Assembly: GCA_021296055.1 (NCBI GenBank)
Contig: JAGWBE010000020.1
Coordinates: 1-15,949 of the forward strand
From: Dehalococcoidia bacterium
GTDB lineage: Bacteria; Chloroflexota; Dehalococcoidia; Lucifugimonadales; Australimonadaceae
Length of the DNA: 15,949 bases
Direction: 5' to 3'
Shown here: positions 6,343 to 12,459 of the stretch, piece by piece
Position numbering within the stretch: the first letter of the stretch is position 1
How the letters are laid out: the number at the start of each line of letters is the position of its first letter
The notes under the pieces: generated by a model
The model's database searches: none
What the model saw: the letters and a program-made list of their open reading frames with translations, nothing else
Told to the model about the DNA's origin: nothing
Translations under genes and position numbers: made by a program

Positions 6343-7369
6343 GGGCGACAGAGCGCAGCAGCGCGCCGCGCCGGAGCAACTCTTCGGCGATCTGGACGGC
6401 GTTGGTGGCGGCGCCCTTGCGCAGGTTGTCGGAGACGACCCACATCGCCAGCGCGCCGGACCGCGAACTGTCCTCGCGGATGCGGCCTACGTACACCTCG
6501 TCGCGGCCCTGGGCGTCGATAGGCATCGGGTAGGCGCTAGCCGCCGGGTCGTCCACGATCGTGAGGCCGGGGAATCCGTCCATCAGCGCGCGGGCGTCTT
6601 GGGGAGAGACGGGGCGCTCGAATTCCACGTGGAGGGCCTCGGAGTGGGAAACCATCACCGGGACGCGGACGCAGGTTGCGGATATGGCGATGGCGGGGGC
6701 ATGCATGATCTTGCGCGTTTCTTCCCGCATCTTGCGCTCCTCGTTGGTGTAGCCGTCGTCCAGGAACCCCTCCACTTGCGGGATGACGTTGAAGGCGATC
6801 TGGTGCGGATATTGCTCGGCGAAGACCCGCTGCCCCTCCAATGCCTGCGTCGACTGCGCGCGCAGCTCGGCGACGGCGGCCTTCCCCGTGCCCGATACCG
6901 ATTGGTAGGTGTCGGCGACGATGCGGCGCGCCGGATTGCTCCGGTGGATGGGCCAGAGCGCCATCACCATGGGCGTGGTGGAGCAGTTGGGAATGGAGAG
7001 GATGCCCTCGTGCGCTTCTACGTCGGCGGCGTTGACCTCGGGGACGACCAGCGGGACGTTCGGCTGCATGCGGAAGGCGGAGCTGTCGTCGATGACGACG
7101 CATCCCTGGGCGACGGCCATAGGCGCGAGGTCGCGGCTGACGGCGGCGCTCACGGAGATGAGGGCGAGGTCGCACTCGGCGAAGAGTTGGGGGGTAGCCA
7201 GCTCGACTTCGTAGTCGCGCCCGCGAAAGGAGATGCGCTGGCCGACGGAGCGCTCGGACGCGCAGAGGCGCAGTCCGCCGACGGGGAAGTTGCGCTCCTC
7301 CAGCACTTGGAGCGCGACCTGCCCCACGGCGCCGGTTGCTCCGACAATGGCGACGCGGGGTTCGCTCAT
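6332..7369 (-). CDS. asd: Aspartate-semialdehyde dehydrogenase
   Basis: NADPH-dependent reduction of aspartyl phosphate to aspartate semialdehyde, shared by lysine, threonine and methionine synthesis. A 345-residue protein with start ATG 7369, which overlaps the dapB stop as ATGA. The nucleotide-binding loop GATGAVG is at 10-16. The catalytic Cys129 lies in SIPNCSTTPM, SVSGTGKAA at 158-166 follows, and the catalytic His242 is in MVSHSEALHVEFERP. Arg100 and the DDSSAFR segment (94-100) match the phosphate-binding site. Length is typical. It feeds its product to DapA and DapB, encoded in the same cluster. Confidence 0.96.
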   Translation of the reverse strand: MSEPRVAIVGATGAVGQVALQVLEERNFPVGGLRLCASERSVGQRISFRGRDYEVELATPQLFAECDLALISVSAAVSRDLAPMAVAQGCVVIDDSSAFRMQPNVPLVVPEVNAADVEAHEGILSIPNCSTTPMVMALWPIHRSNPARRIVADTYQSVSGTGKAAVAELRAQSTQALEGQRVFAEQYPHQIAFNVIPQVEGFLDDGYTNEERKMREETRKIMHAPAIAISATCVRVPVMVSHSEALHVEFERPVSPQDARALMDGFPGLTIVDDPAASAYPMPIDAQGRDEVYVGRIREDSSRSGALAMWVVSDNLRKGAATNAVQIAEELLRRGALLRSVAHGA

Positions 7370-8154
7370 AGGTCCAACAGCGCGTCGAGGCCGACAACGA
7401 GGCCTTGAAGTTCGCCCACTTTGCGGGCGGCCAGCAGCACTCCCGGCATATAGCACTCTCGGTTGATGGTCTCGTGGCGCAGCGTGAGCGTCTGGCCGGG
7501 GCCGCCGAACGTTACTTGGTGGTTGGCCATCTTGCCGGGCATGCGCGCGGCGTGAATGGCTATGCCCTCGAAGGCCGCGCCGCGGGAACCTGGGAGGGGT
7601 TCGCGCTCGGGGTGGTTGCGTTGGAAGCGCTCGGCGCGCCCTGCGTGGACGGCACGGGCGATGGCGAGGGCGGTGCCTGAGGGCGCGTCCACCTTCGTCT
7701 CGTGGTGCTCCTCGGCGACGTCGGCGTAGTCGAAGTAGCGGGCGGCTATGGAGGCGAGGCGCATCAGCAGCACGGCGCCGATGGTGAAGTTGGGCGCGAG
7801 GACGCCGGAGAGGCCATGCGCGCGCACCAGCTCCGCCAGCTCGCCGACCTGCGCGTCGGTGAAGCCGGTGCTGCCGATGACGGGGCGCGCGCCCGCCTCC
7901 AGTGCGCGAGGCGCCATAGCGAGGCTGGCGGCGGCGTTGGTGAAGTCGATGAGCACGTCGCTGGGGCGCTCGCGGAGGGCGTCGGCGGCGTGGGGGTCGG
8001 GGGGCACGCCGGGGGGCAGGCGCTCGGGGGCGGGGGGGTCGATGGCGGCGGTCAGCTCGAGGTCGGGCGCGGCCTCGACGGCGGGGAGGCCCTCGCGTCC
8101 GACGCGGCCCGCCGCACCGTGGACGGCGACGCGGATGGGGGATTGGGCGGGCAT
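7366..8154 (-). CDS. dapB: 4-hydroxy-tetrahydrodipicolinate reductase
   Basis: Reduces the DapA product with NAD(P)H in lysine/diaminopimelate synthesis. 262 residues, start ATG 8154 (MPAQSPIRVAVHGAAGRVG). Motifs: cofactor loop GAAGRVG (13-19), GSTGF (94-98), PNFTIG (121-126) and the substrate/catalytic EEHHETKVDAPSGTA (148-162) with His150/His151 and Lys154. The C-terminal half has the family's GPGQTLTLRHE strand. The Asp-Pro after the second strand (39-40) and lack of basic residues there hint at NADH use, which is weak. No Shine-Dalgarno precedes the ATG; translation may come from a coupled 33-codon leader ORF or a leaderless transcript. First gene of the minus-strand cluster. Confidence 0.95.
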   Translation of the reverse strand: MPAQSPIRVAVHGAAGRVGREGLPAVEAAPDLELTAAIDPPAPERLPPGVPPDPHAADALRERPSDVLIDFTNAAASLAMAPRALEAGARPVIGSTGFTDAQVGELAELVRAHGLSGVLAPNFTIGAVLLMRLASIAARYFDYADVAEEHHETKVDAPSGTALAIARAVHAGRAERFQRNHPEREPLPGSRGAAFEGIAIHAARMPGKMANHQVTFGGPGQTLTLRHETINRECYMPGVLLAARKVGELQGLVVGLDALLDL

Positions 8155-8163
8155 AGCGAAAGG

Positions 8164-8169
8164 ATTATA
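8164..8169 (-). promoter_or_regulatory. Consensus -10 hexamer 9 nt before dapB
   Basis: Minus-strand TATAAT ends 9 nt before the dapB ATG. A transcript from it would start only about 3-4 nt before the codon, i.e. essentially leaderless. No -35 match lies 16-19 nt upstream, so it may be chance; the same bases also include the stop codon of the 33-codon leader ORF. Confidence 0.25.
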
Positions 8170-8266
8170 GCGCGGCGTGGCCCCTTCGAGTTCCCTCGGG
8201 GCGAACGGAGAGTGGAAGAGGGCGGAGGGAGAGGGCGTTCTTGTTTTCTGCGCCAAAGTGGTCCAT
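8165..8266 (-). CDS. 33-codon leader ORF upstream of dapB
   Basis: An ATG at 8266 is preceded by GAGGAG with a 6-nt spacer, one of the best ribosome sites in the window. The frame encodes 33 residues starting MDHFGAENKN and ends with TAA at 8167-8165, 10 nt before the dapB ATG, which has no ribosome site of its own. The peptide contains only one lysine, so classical lysine attenuation is unlikely. The ATG region lies inside a TGGTCCATTTTGGAC repeat, so part of the frame derives from repeat DNA. Its likely role, if any, is to deliver ribosomes to dapB by translational coupling. It could also be a chance frame. Confidence 0.4.
   Translation of the reverse strand: MDHFGAENKNALSLRPLPLSVRPEGTRRGHAAL
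8183..8206 (+). repeat. 24-nt REP-like motif, copy 1
   Basis: Begins CCTTCGAGTT and ends GGGGCGAAC. It matches the two tandem copies at 8505-8551 and resembles the widespread bacterial intergenic element whose ends read CCTTCGA and CAGGGCGAAC. The TTCG and CGAA arms can pair imperfectly. Confidence 0.6.
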
Positions 8267-8359
8267 TTTGGACTCCTCACGGCGGAATGGGTGGCCAGTT
8301 TTGTCCGGAAGCGTCCGGGTTTCGGCGCAGTTCTGTCCGCCGATTGGCCGGTTTTGTCC
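8259..8359 (-). repeat. Ladder of 15-nt repeats, IS21-end-like
   Basis: Three close 15-nt units on the plus strand read TGGCCAGTTTTGTCC (8292-8306), GGCGCAGTTCTGTCC (8324-8338) and TGGCCGGTTTTGTCC (8345-8359). A fourth, more diverged unit is TGGTCCATTTTGGAC (8259-8273), itself an inverted repeat with GTCCA and TGGAC arms. Series of such units with TTTTG-(G/T)-CC cores are known as transposase-binding sites at the ends of IS21-family elements. No istA or istB remnant is present in the window, so this is at most a solitary end. The attribution rests on motif resemblance only. Confidence 0.45.
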
Positions 8360-8444
8360 AGGGGCAGAGGGCTGGGCGGGTTCCGGCTGCGCCACCTGGG
8401 GGCAGGCGTGGTCGGGAGGGCGCGAGTTAGTGACCATAGAGCGC

Positions 8445-8473
8445 ATTATAGCACAGGTGTTCTGTTTTGGCAA
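8445..8473 (-). promoter_or_regulatory. Near-consensus extended -10 promoter for the dapB cluster
   Basis: On the minus strand TTGCCA (8473-8468; 5 of 6 to TTGACA) is followed after exactly 17 nt by TATAAT (8450-8445), preceded by TGC to make an extended -10. This is the best sigma-70 promoter in the window. It points at dapB and would start RNA near 8438, giving a leader of about 280 nt that holds the 15-nt repeat ladder and the 33-codon ORF. The -35 is embedded in a TCTGTT/AACAGA hairpin (8461-8477). Confidence 0.65.
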
Positions 8474-8504
8474 CAGAGGTATGCCAGAAGGGCGATGGGA
8501 GTGT

Positions 8505-8551
8505 CCTTCGAGTTTCCTAGGGCGAACCCTTCGGGGGGCCTCAGGGCGAAC
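8505..8551 (+). repeat. REP-like motif, copies 2 and 3 in tandem
   Basis: Two abutting copies, 8505-8527 (23 nt, begins CCTTCGAGTTTCCTA) and 8528-8551 (24 nt, begins CCTTCGGGGGG), both ending in GGGCGAAC. With copy 1 at 8183-8206 they flank the 15-nt repeat ladder and the dapB promoter. They lie just 17 nt beyond the stop of the ROK kinase gene. Confidence 0.55.
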
Positions 8552-8567
8552 AAGCGCGGGAGAGGGA

Positions 8568-9518
8568 TCAGGTTTCGGCGGCTAGGGCTATCGCGCCTAG
8601 CGCCCCGGCCTCCGCGCCCAGGCTCGGTGGAGCGACAGGGATGGCTCGGCTCGGCTCGGCGAACGCCTGCGTCCGCATAATCCGCACGGCGGGTTCGATG
8701 TAGTCGTTCCACTCGTTGGAGAGGCCGCCGCCGATGACGATCATGCCGGGGTCGAGGATGTTGACCCACGTAGTGAGGGCGGCGCCGAGGTAGCCGACGG
8801 CGTCGCGCACGACGGATAGGGCGAGCGGGTCGCCCGCGCGGTAGGCGGCGAAGACGGCGGGGGCGGTTACGCCCTCGGCGCCGCGCTCGATGCTCGACGC
8901 TTCGCCCGCATCCATGCGCTCCTGGGCAATCTGGGCGATGGCCGTGCCGGAGGCGAGGCTCTCGACGGCGCCTGCGACCATGCTGCGTCCGTACCGTCCC
9001 TCGGCCTGGACGCTGACGTGGCCAATCTCTCCGGCGAAGCCGTGCTGGCCGCGGTAGAGGCGGTTGTCGATGATGAGGCCGCCCCCGATGCCGGTGCTGA
9101 CTGTTACGTAGAGCAGGTTTGCGACGCCCTTGCCCGCGCCGAAGCGCTGCTCGGCGAGGGCGGCGAGGTCGGCGTCGTTGCCGATGACGACGGGGACGCC
9201 GAGGCGCTCGCACACCATGGCGACGAGGGGCACGTTGTCCCACGCGGGCAGCTGCGGCGCGTGGACGACGACGCCATTGGCGGAGTCGATCGCGCCGGCG
9301 GCGGCGATTCCCGCGCTGACTACATCGGTCAGGGAGCGTCCGGCGGCGGCTAGCGCGCCGTCGGACGCGGCGGCGATGGCCTCGACGGTGGCTTGAGGCG
9401 ATTCGGCGGCGGGAGTGGAGACGGTGGAGCTGGCGAGGGCTGCGCCCTGGGTGTTGCCGACGACGGCCAGGATCTTGGTGCCGCCTAGGTCGACGCCGAG
9501 GTATGCGTCAGGCGGCAC
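8568..9518 (-). CDS. ROK-family sugar kinase, zinc motif absent
   Basis: Likely ATP-dependent glucokinase or related hexose kinase, 316 residues. ATP-binding LGVDLGGTK is at 7-15, the catalytic Asp115 in GNDADLAAL, phosphate-binding STGIGGG at 141-147 and the conserved EIGH (164-167). The family's CxCGxxGCxE zinc segment is replaced by GRSMVAGAVE (177-186): all three cysteines are gone and only the Gly and Glu remain. Reading all frames across 8960-9000 gives no cysteine codon, so it is not a frameshift. Start is GTG 9518, with GGAAGG 4 nt upstream, overlapping the trehalose synthase stop by 11 nt; GTG 9530 is an alternative. Last gene of the three-gene sugar operon, consistent with handling glucose linked to trehalose turnover. 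Confidence 0.88.
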   Translation of the reverse strand: MPPDAYLGVDLGGTKILAVVGNTQGAALASSTVSTPAAESPQATVEAIAAASDGALAAAGRSLTDVVSAGIAAAGAIDSANGVVVHAPQLPAWDNVPLVAMVCERLGVPVVIGNDADLAALAEQRFGAGKGVANLLYVTVSTGIGGGLIIDNRLYRGQHGFAGEIGHVSVQAEGRYGRSMVAGAVESLASGTAIAQIAQERMDAGEASSIERGAEGVTAPAVFAAYRAGDPLALSVVRDAVGYLGAALTTWVNILDPGMIVIGGGLSNEWNDYIEPAVRIMRTQAFAEPSRAIPVAPPSLGAEAGALGAIALAAET

Positions 9519-10842
9519 GCGACCTTCCACGGCGCCTCGCTTTTGCCGCGTCGGCGCGGCTGCCCGGGCCGTTGGAGCGTCGGGCGGCGCCGGAGCCCAT
9601 CTTGTGCATGAGCTTGAGGTAGTCGGCGAGGAGGCGGGTGGTGAGGAAGTTCTCGCGGACATGCTCGCGGCCAATCTTGCCGACACGTTCGCCGAGGGCG
9701 GGGTCTTCGAGCAGCGTCCCTACGTCGCGGGCGAACTCGGCGGTGGAATTGGCGAGCCAGCCAGCGTCTCCGTGCATCAATTGCATGGGGATACCGCCGA
9801 CTTCGCCAGCGACGACGGGCTTGCCCTTCCAGAGCGCCTCGGAGATGACGAGGCCGAAGCCTTCGCGGATGGACTTCTGCATCACGACGTCGGCGGCGCG
9901 CTGGAAGGCGTTGACCTCGAGGTTTGCGACGCCGTTGAGGTTGGTGAGGACATGGATGTCGTAGTCCTCGCCCGCGCGGCGGACGATGCGCTCGTAGAAC
10001 GACCACGCCTCGGGGTCGTCGTCGGCCATAGAGGCGACCATCAGCAGTTGGATGGCGGGGAAGCGCTTCTTCAGTTCGCGATAGACGTCGATGACGCCCA
10101 GCGGGTCCTTCCACGGGTCGAAGCGCGACACTTGTGCGAGGATGGGGCGGTTGGGGTCGATGGAGTAGCGGTCGAGAACGTCGCGGATCACCTCGTCGGG
10201 GATGTCGATGTTCTTGGTGCTGAGAGGGTCGATGGCGGGGGGGATGATGGTGACCTCGGCGTCTGGGAGGTCGCCGTTGACGTAGGTGTCTTGGGTGAAG
10301 ATGACGGAGTCGTAGAGTTGGATGTAGGGACGAAGGAAGTCCCATACCTCAGGGAGGGATTCGGTGGTGTCGAGGTGGCAGCGCCAGACCCAACGCGCGC
10401 CGAAGGCGCCGGGGTCGCGCTCGAGGATGTTGGAGAGGACGCCCGCGGGCTGCGGGTCGTGGATGAAGACGTAGTCGTAGGCGGCGTCGATTGCCTCGGC
10501 GTTGGCGCGGTTAACCTGGCGCCACGTCTCGCCCATTGTGGAGTTCCAGGGGATGAACATGCCCTGGAGGGCGTTGTGCATCTGCTTGGAGACGTTGAAG
10601 AACTCGTTGGGCGCGTCCATCACCTGCCAGCGGGCGTCGATGCCGAGGTCTCGGAGAAGGGGGATCAGGCTTCTGAGTATCTCGGCGACGCCGCCGCCGA
10701 AGGAGGTGGCGTTGAAGTGGAGGACGCGCGCGCCCTCGAGGGGTTTGGCGAGGGCGCGGATCTCGTCGGTCTTGGCTTCGCCGATGATGGGGCGGTAGTC
10801 CTCGAGCGACTTGGCGGCGACGGGAACGAACGTTGCGGACAA
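9508..10842 (-). CDS. treT: Trehalose synthase, TreT-type GT4 glycosyltransferase
   Basis: A 444-residue GT-B fold enzyme that by family transfers glucose from a nucleotide sugar to glucose, giving trehalose. Features: acceptor-side GGGVAEIL (49-56), HDPQPAG (128-134), CHLDTTE (155-161), IPPAIDPLSTKN (200-211), the donor-phosphate site SRFDPWKDP with Arg240 and Lys245, and the GT4 EX7E motif with Glu327 and Glu335 in REGFGLVISEALW. All are intact. The C-terminal 30 residues are a basic, low-complexity tail (RRSNGPGSRADAAKARRRG) beyond the fold. Start is TTG 10842, one base after the stop of the upstream paralogue, with AAGGAG 8 nt upstream and no ATG alternative. Trehalose is an osmoprotectant and reserve sugar. 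Specificity for glucose rather than another acceptor is inferred from motif similarity. Confidence 0.85.
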   Translation of the reverse strand: MSATFVPVAAKSLEDYRPIIGEAKTDEIRALAKPLEGARVLHFNATSFGGGVAEILRSLIPLLRDLGIDARWQVMDAPNEFFNVSKQMHNALQGMFIPWNSTMGETWRQVNRANAEAIDAAYDYVFIHDPQPAGVLSNILERDPGAFGARWVWRCHLDTTESLPEVWDFLRPYIQLYDSVIFTQDTYVNGDLPDAEVTIIPPAIDPLSTKNIDIPDEVIRDVLDRYSIDPNRPILAQVSRFDPWKDPLGVIDVYRELKKRFPAIQLLMVASMADDDPEAWSFYERIVRRAGEDYDIHVLTNLNGVANLEVNAFQRAADVVMQKSIREGFGLVISEALWKGKPVVAGEVGGIPMQLMHGDAGWLANSTAEFARDVGTLLEDPALGERVGKIGREHVRENFLTTRLLADYLKLMHKMGSGAARRSNGPGSRADAAKARRRGRSRAA

Positions 10843-10843
10843 T

Positions 10844-12109
10844 CTAGGACTCCTTCCGGGCGCGCTTGCCGACGAGTCGGGCCGTAGCCTTGAGGTAGCG
10901 CTCGAGGAAGTGGGTGATGAGCAGATCGCGGGCGACGGCGGCGTGGGCGGCGCGTCCGAGGCGGTTGGCCGCTTTGGGGTTGTCCATCAACTGGACGATG
11001 GCGTTGGCCTGTTCGAGGGGCGTGTCGGCGAAGATGGCGCTGACGCCGTCCTTCAGCATAGCGAGCGCGACGGGGCTGCGTCCGCTGACGATGGGGCGCG
11101 ACTGCCACATCTCCTCCAGCAGTTCCATAGAGACGCCGCGCGGCAGGCCCTGGTGCAGGAGCACGTTGGACACCTCGCGCAGAGTGGAGAGTTCGACGTT
11201 GCCGACGCGGTCGAGGTCGGTGAGGATGAGCACGTCGCCGAGCTCCTGGGCGCGGGCGCTCATCATCTCGTAGACCTCGTGAATCTCGCCGCTGGGGCTC
11301 ATATTCACGACGACGAGCTGCACGTCGGGGCGCGCCTCCTTGACGAGGGCGTAGGCGTCGAGCACGTGCAGGGGGTCCTCGTCGCGCATGCTGAAGACGA
11401 TCTGGGCGATGATGGGCTTGTCGAGACTGATGCCGCGCTGGCCGAGGATGACTTCCTGCACGCCCTGGGCGACGGGCCTGGCGCGCGCGCCTAGGGGGTC
11501 GACGCCGGGGGCGATGACCATATTGCGCTTGTTGGGAGCGTCGGGGCGGATGAACTCGCGGTAGCTGTAGAAGGCGGCGTCGTAGGTGGAGGCCGCCTCG
11601 CGGATCTTGGCCCACGCCTGGAAGTTGGCAGCGCGGTAGTCGCGGTGGGAGTGCCACGTCCACACCCCGGGCGGGCGTCCGCCGCGCAGGCGGGTTATGG
11701 CGGGGAGGAGGCCGACCGAGCCGGTGTGGTGGACGACGACCATGTCGTAGTCTTTGTCGAACTGCTCGGCGTTGCCCTGATTGAAGAGCCACCATTCGAC
11801 CCCGCGCTCCGCCGTCCACTTCACGGGGTAGCCGGAGAGGGCGCGGCGCAGGTCTTGGTCCATGTCCCACATGTCGCCGGGCATGCGCACCTGCTGCCAG
11901 GAGACCTCCAGGTCGAGGTCGTGCATCAGGGGCACCGAGCAGTCGAGGAGAGTGCGGACGGCGTTGCTGGCGCCCGGGGAGGTGACGTGGAGGACGCGGA
12001 GGCCGTTGAGCGGCTCGGCGAGGTCGCGGAGGCGCCGGATGGCGGCGGAGCCGACGACGGGCTCGTACTCGTTGAGTGAGCGGTTGCTGAGCCCGATGGC
12101 GCCGAACAT
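10844..12109 (-). CDS. TreT-like glycosyltransferase paralogue with degenerate catalytic motifs
   Basis: A 421-residue protein that aligns along its whole length with the adjacent TreT, for example LRVLHVTSPGASNAVRTLL against the TreT acceptor loop, NQGNAEQFDKDYDMVVVHH against its HDPQP region, and PIIAQIVFSMRDEDPL against its donor site. The key residues differ: TreT Arg240 and Lys245 correspond to Phe239 and Glu244, and the first Glu of EX7E is Arg324 while the second is kept (Glu332). The Gly-rich acceptor loop (GGGVAE) is PGASNA. A nucleotide-sugar phosphate could hardly bind in the usual way. Start is ATG 12109; GAGGGG sits 12 nt upstream, a wide spacing. It is first in the operon and abuts TreT by one base, suggesting a paired, perhaps regulatory or scaffolding, subunit. 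A different substrate is the alternative. Confidence 0.82.
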   Translation of the reverse strand: MFGAIGLSNRSLNEYEPVVGSAAIRRLRDLAEPLNGLRVLHVTSPGASNAVRTLLDCSVPLMHDLDLEVSWQQVRMPGDMWDMDQDLRRALSGYPVKWTAERGVEWWLFNQGNAEQFDKDYDMVVVHHTGSVGLLPAITRLRGGRPPGVWTWHSHRDYRAANFQAWAKIREAASTYDAAFYSYREFIRPDAPNKRNMVIAPGVDPLGARARPVAQGVQEVILGQRGISLDKPIIAQIVFSMRDEDPLHVLDAYALVKEARPDVQLVVVNMSPSGEIHEVYEMMSARAQELGDVLILTDLDRVGNVELSTLREVSNVLLHQGLPRGVSMELLEEMWQSRPIVSGRSPVALAMLKDGVSAIFADTPLEQANAIVQLMDNPKAANRLGRAAHAAVARDLLITHFLERYLKATARLVGKRARKES

Positions 12110-12131
12110 GCGCGAGAACCACCCCTCCGCA

Positions 12132-12148
12132 CAGGCGCGTGGCGCCTG
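12132..12148 (-). other. Perfect 7-bp hairpin upstream of the glycosyltransferase operon
   Basis: CAGGCGC, loop GTG, GCGCCTG: a perfect stem 23 nt upstream of the ATG at 12109. It lies in the presumed leader or promoter of the minus-strand operon. No T-tract follows on either strand, so it is not a terminator. A protein-binding palindrome or leader structure are both possible. Confidence 0.4.
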
Positions 12149-12241
12149 CGACGTTAGCGTGCGCGTAGGTTGACTTGGTAGAGGGCGGGGGTCAAGGGGA
12201 TGCGGCCCCGCGTTGGCGCGAATGCGCGCACGCGCTTGGCC

Positions 12242-12317
12242 GAGGGGCGGCAGCCCCTCGGCGCTCCCCGCGCTCGATTCGGTGGAGGGAGGATGCGCGC
12301 ATGCGTTTGGCCGAGGG
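12242..12317 (+). repeat. 76-nt direct repeat, copy A
   Basis: Starts GAGGGGCGGCAGCCCCTCGG and ends with ATGCGCGCATGCG followed by TTTGGCCGAGGG. Copy B lies 218 nt downstream with only a handful of substitutions. The first 21 nt contain a hairpin with 10-bp perfect arms GCCGAGGGGC (12239-12248) and GCCCCTCGGC (12253-12262) around a GGCA loop. A partial unit, ATGCGCGCACGCG plus CTTGGCCGAGGG, precedes it at 12222-12246. Confidence 0.8.
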
Positions 12318-12350
12318 TTGGCGGCGCGCTTCGGCGCTCCCGGCTTGCAT

Positions 12351-12382
12351 CGAAGCGAGAGTCTCGCTTTCGGAGACTTCGT
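12351..12382 (+). other. Overlapping, mutually exclusive hairpins
   Basis: AAGCGAG (12353-12359) can pair with CTCGCTT (12363-12369) around a 3-nt loop; alternatively AGTCTC (12360-12365) can pair with GAGACT around GCTTTCG. The two cannot form together. This occurs in the spacer between the two long repeat copies. There is no T-tract and no gene positioned for classical attenuation. Confidence 0.35.
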
Positions 12383-12431
12383 ATGACTACTCCACTACCC
12401 CGCCCTCGCCCCAAGAAGATAAAAAAGCTCT

Positions 12432-12450
12432 TGTGGGGGGCACCCCCACA
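12432..12450. other. Perfect 8-bp hairpin next to an A6 tract
   Basis: TGTGGGGG, loop GCA, CCCCCACA. On the minus strand it is followed, after 5 nt, by six T (plus-strand AAAAAA at 12421-12426), giving the shape of an intrinsic terminator. However, no minus-strand gene lies to its right to be terminated, and the 5-nt gap between stem and T-tract is unusual. It is probably part of the repeat element rather than a working terminator. Confidence 0.3.
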
Positions 12451-12459
12451 CTCCCAACT

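Larger units (their letters stand above)
8155..8567. other. Noncoding leader and repeat region between the ROK kinase and dapB
   Basis: A 413-nt gap on the minus strand. From right to left in transcription order it holds the tandem REP-like copies, the strong promoter at 8473-8445, about 80 nt without recognisable structure, the 15-nt repeat ladder, the 33-codon leader ORF and REP-like copy 1. I looked for a lysine riboswitch because dapB follows and found no arrangement I can defend. The frames open on the opposite strand here have no ribosome site or recognisable product. Confidence 0.6.

Noticed and set aside
8155..8440. Lysine riboswitch before dapB
   Set aside because: The position is suggestive, but I could not find the expected conserved junction elements, and the region is largely repeats.
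8267..8473. Longer 102-codon form of the dapB leader ORF
   Set aside because: Its start would lie inside the promoter's -35 box and so be upstream of the predicted transcript start; no ribosome site there.
9415..10887. 490-codon open frame on the plus strand
   Set aside because: Lies opposite the TreT and ROK genes, whose conserved motifs are clear; its translation is low-complexity (rich in D, E, V, G), typical of the antisense of a high-GC gene.
10665..12122. 485-codon minus-strand open frame
   Set aside because: Shifted-frame reading of the TreT-like paralogue with R/P-rich composition and no family features.
12421..12450. Intrinsic terminator on the minus strand
   Set aside because: Hairpin plus six T is present, but with a 5-nt gap between stem and T-tract and no minus-strand gene upstream to terminate.
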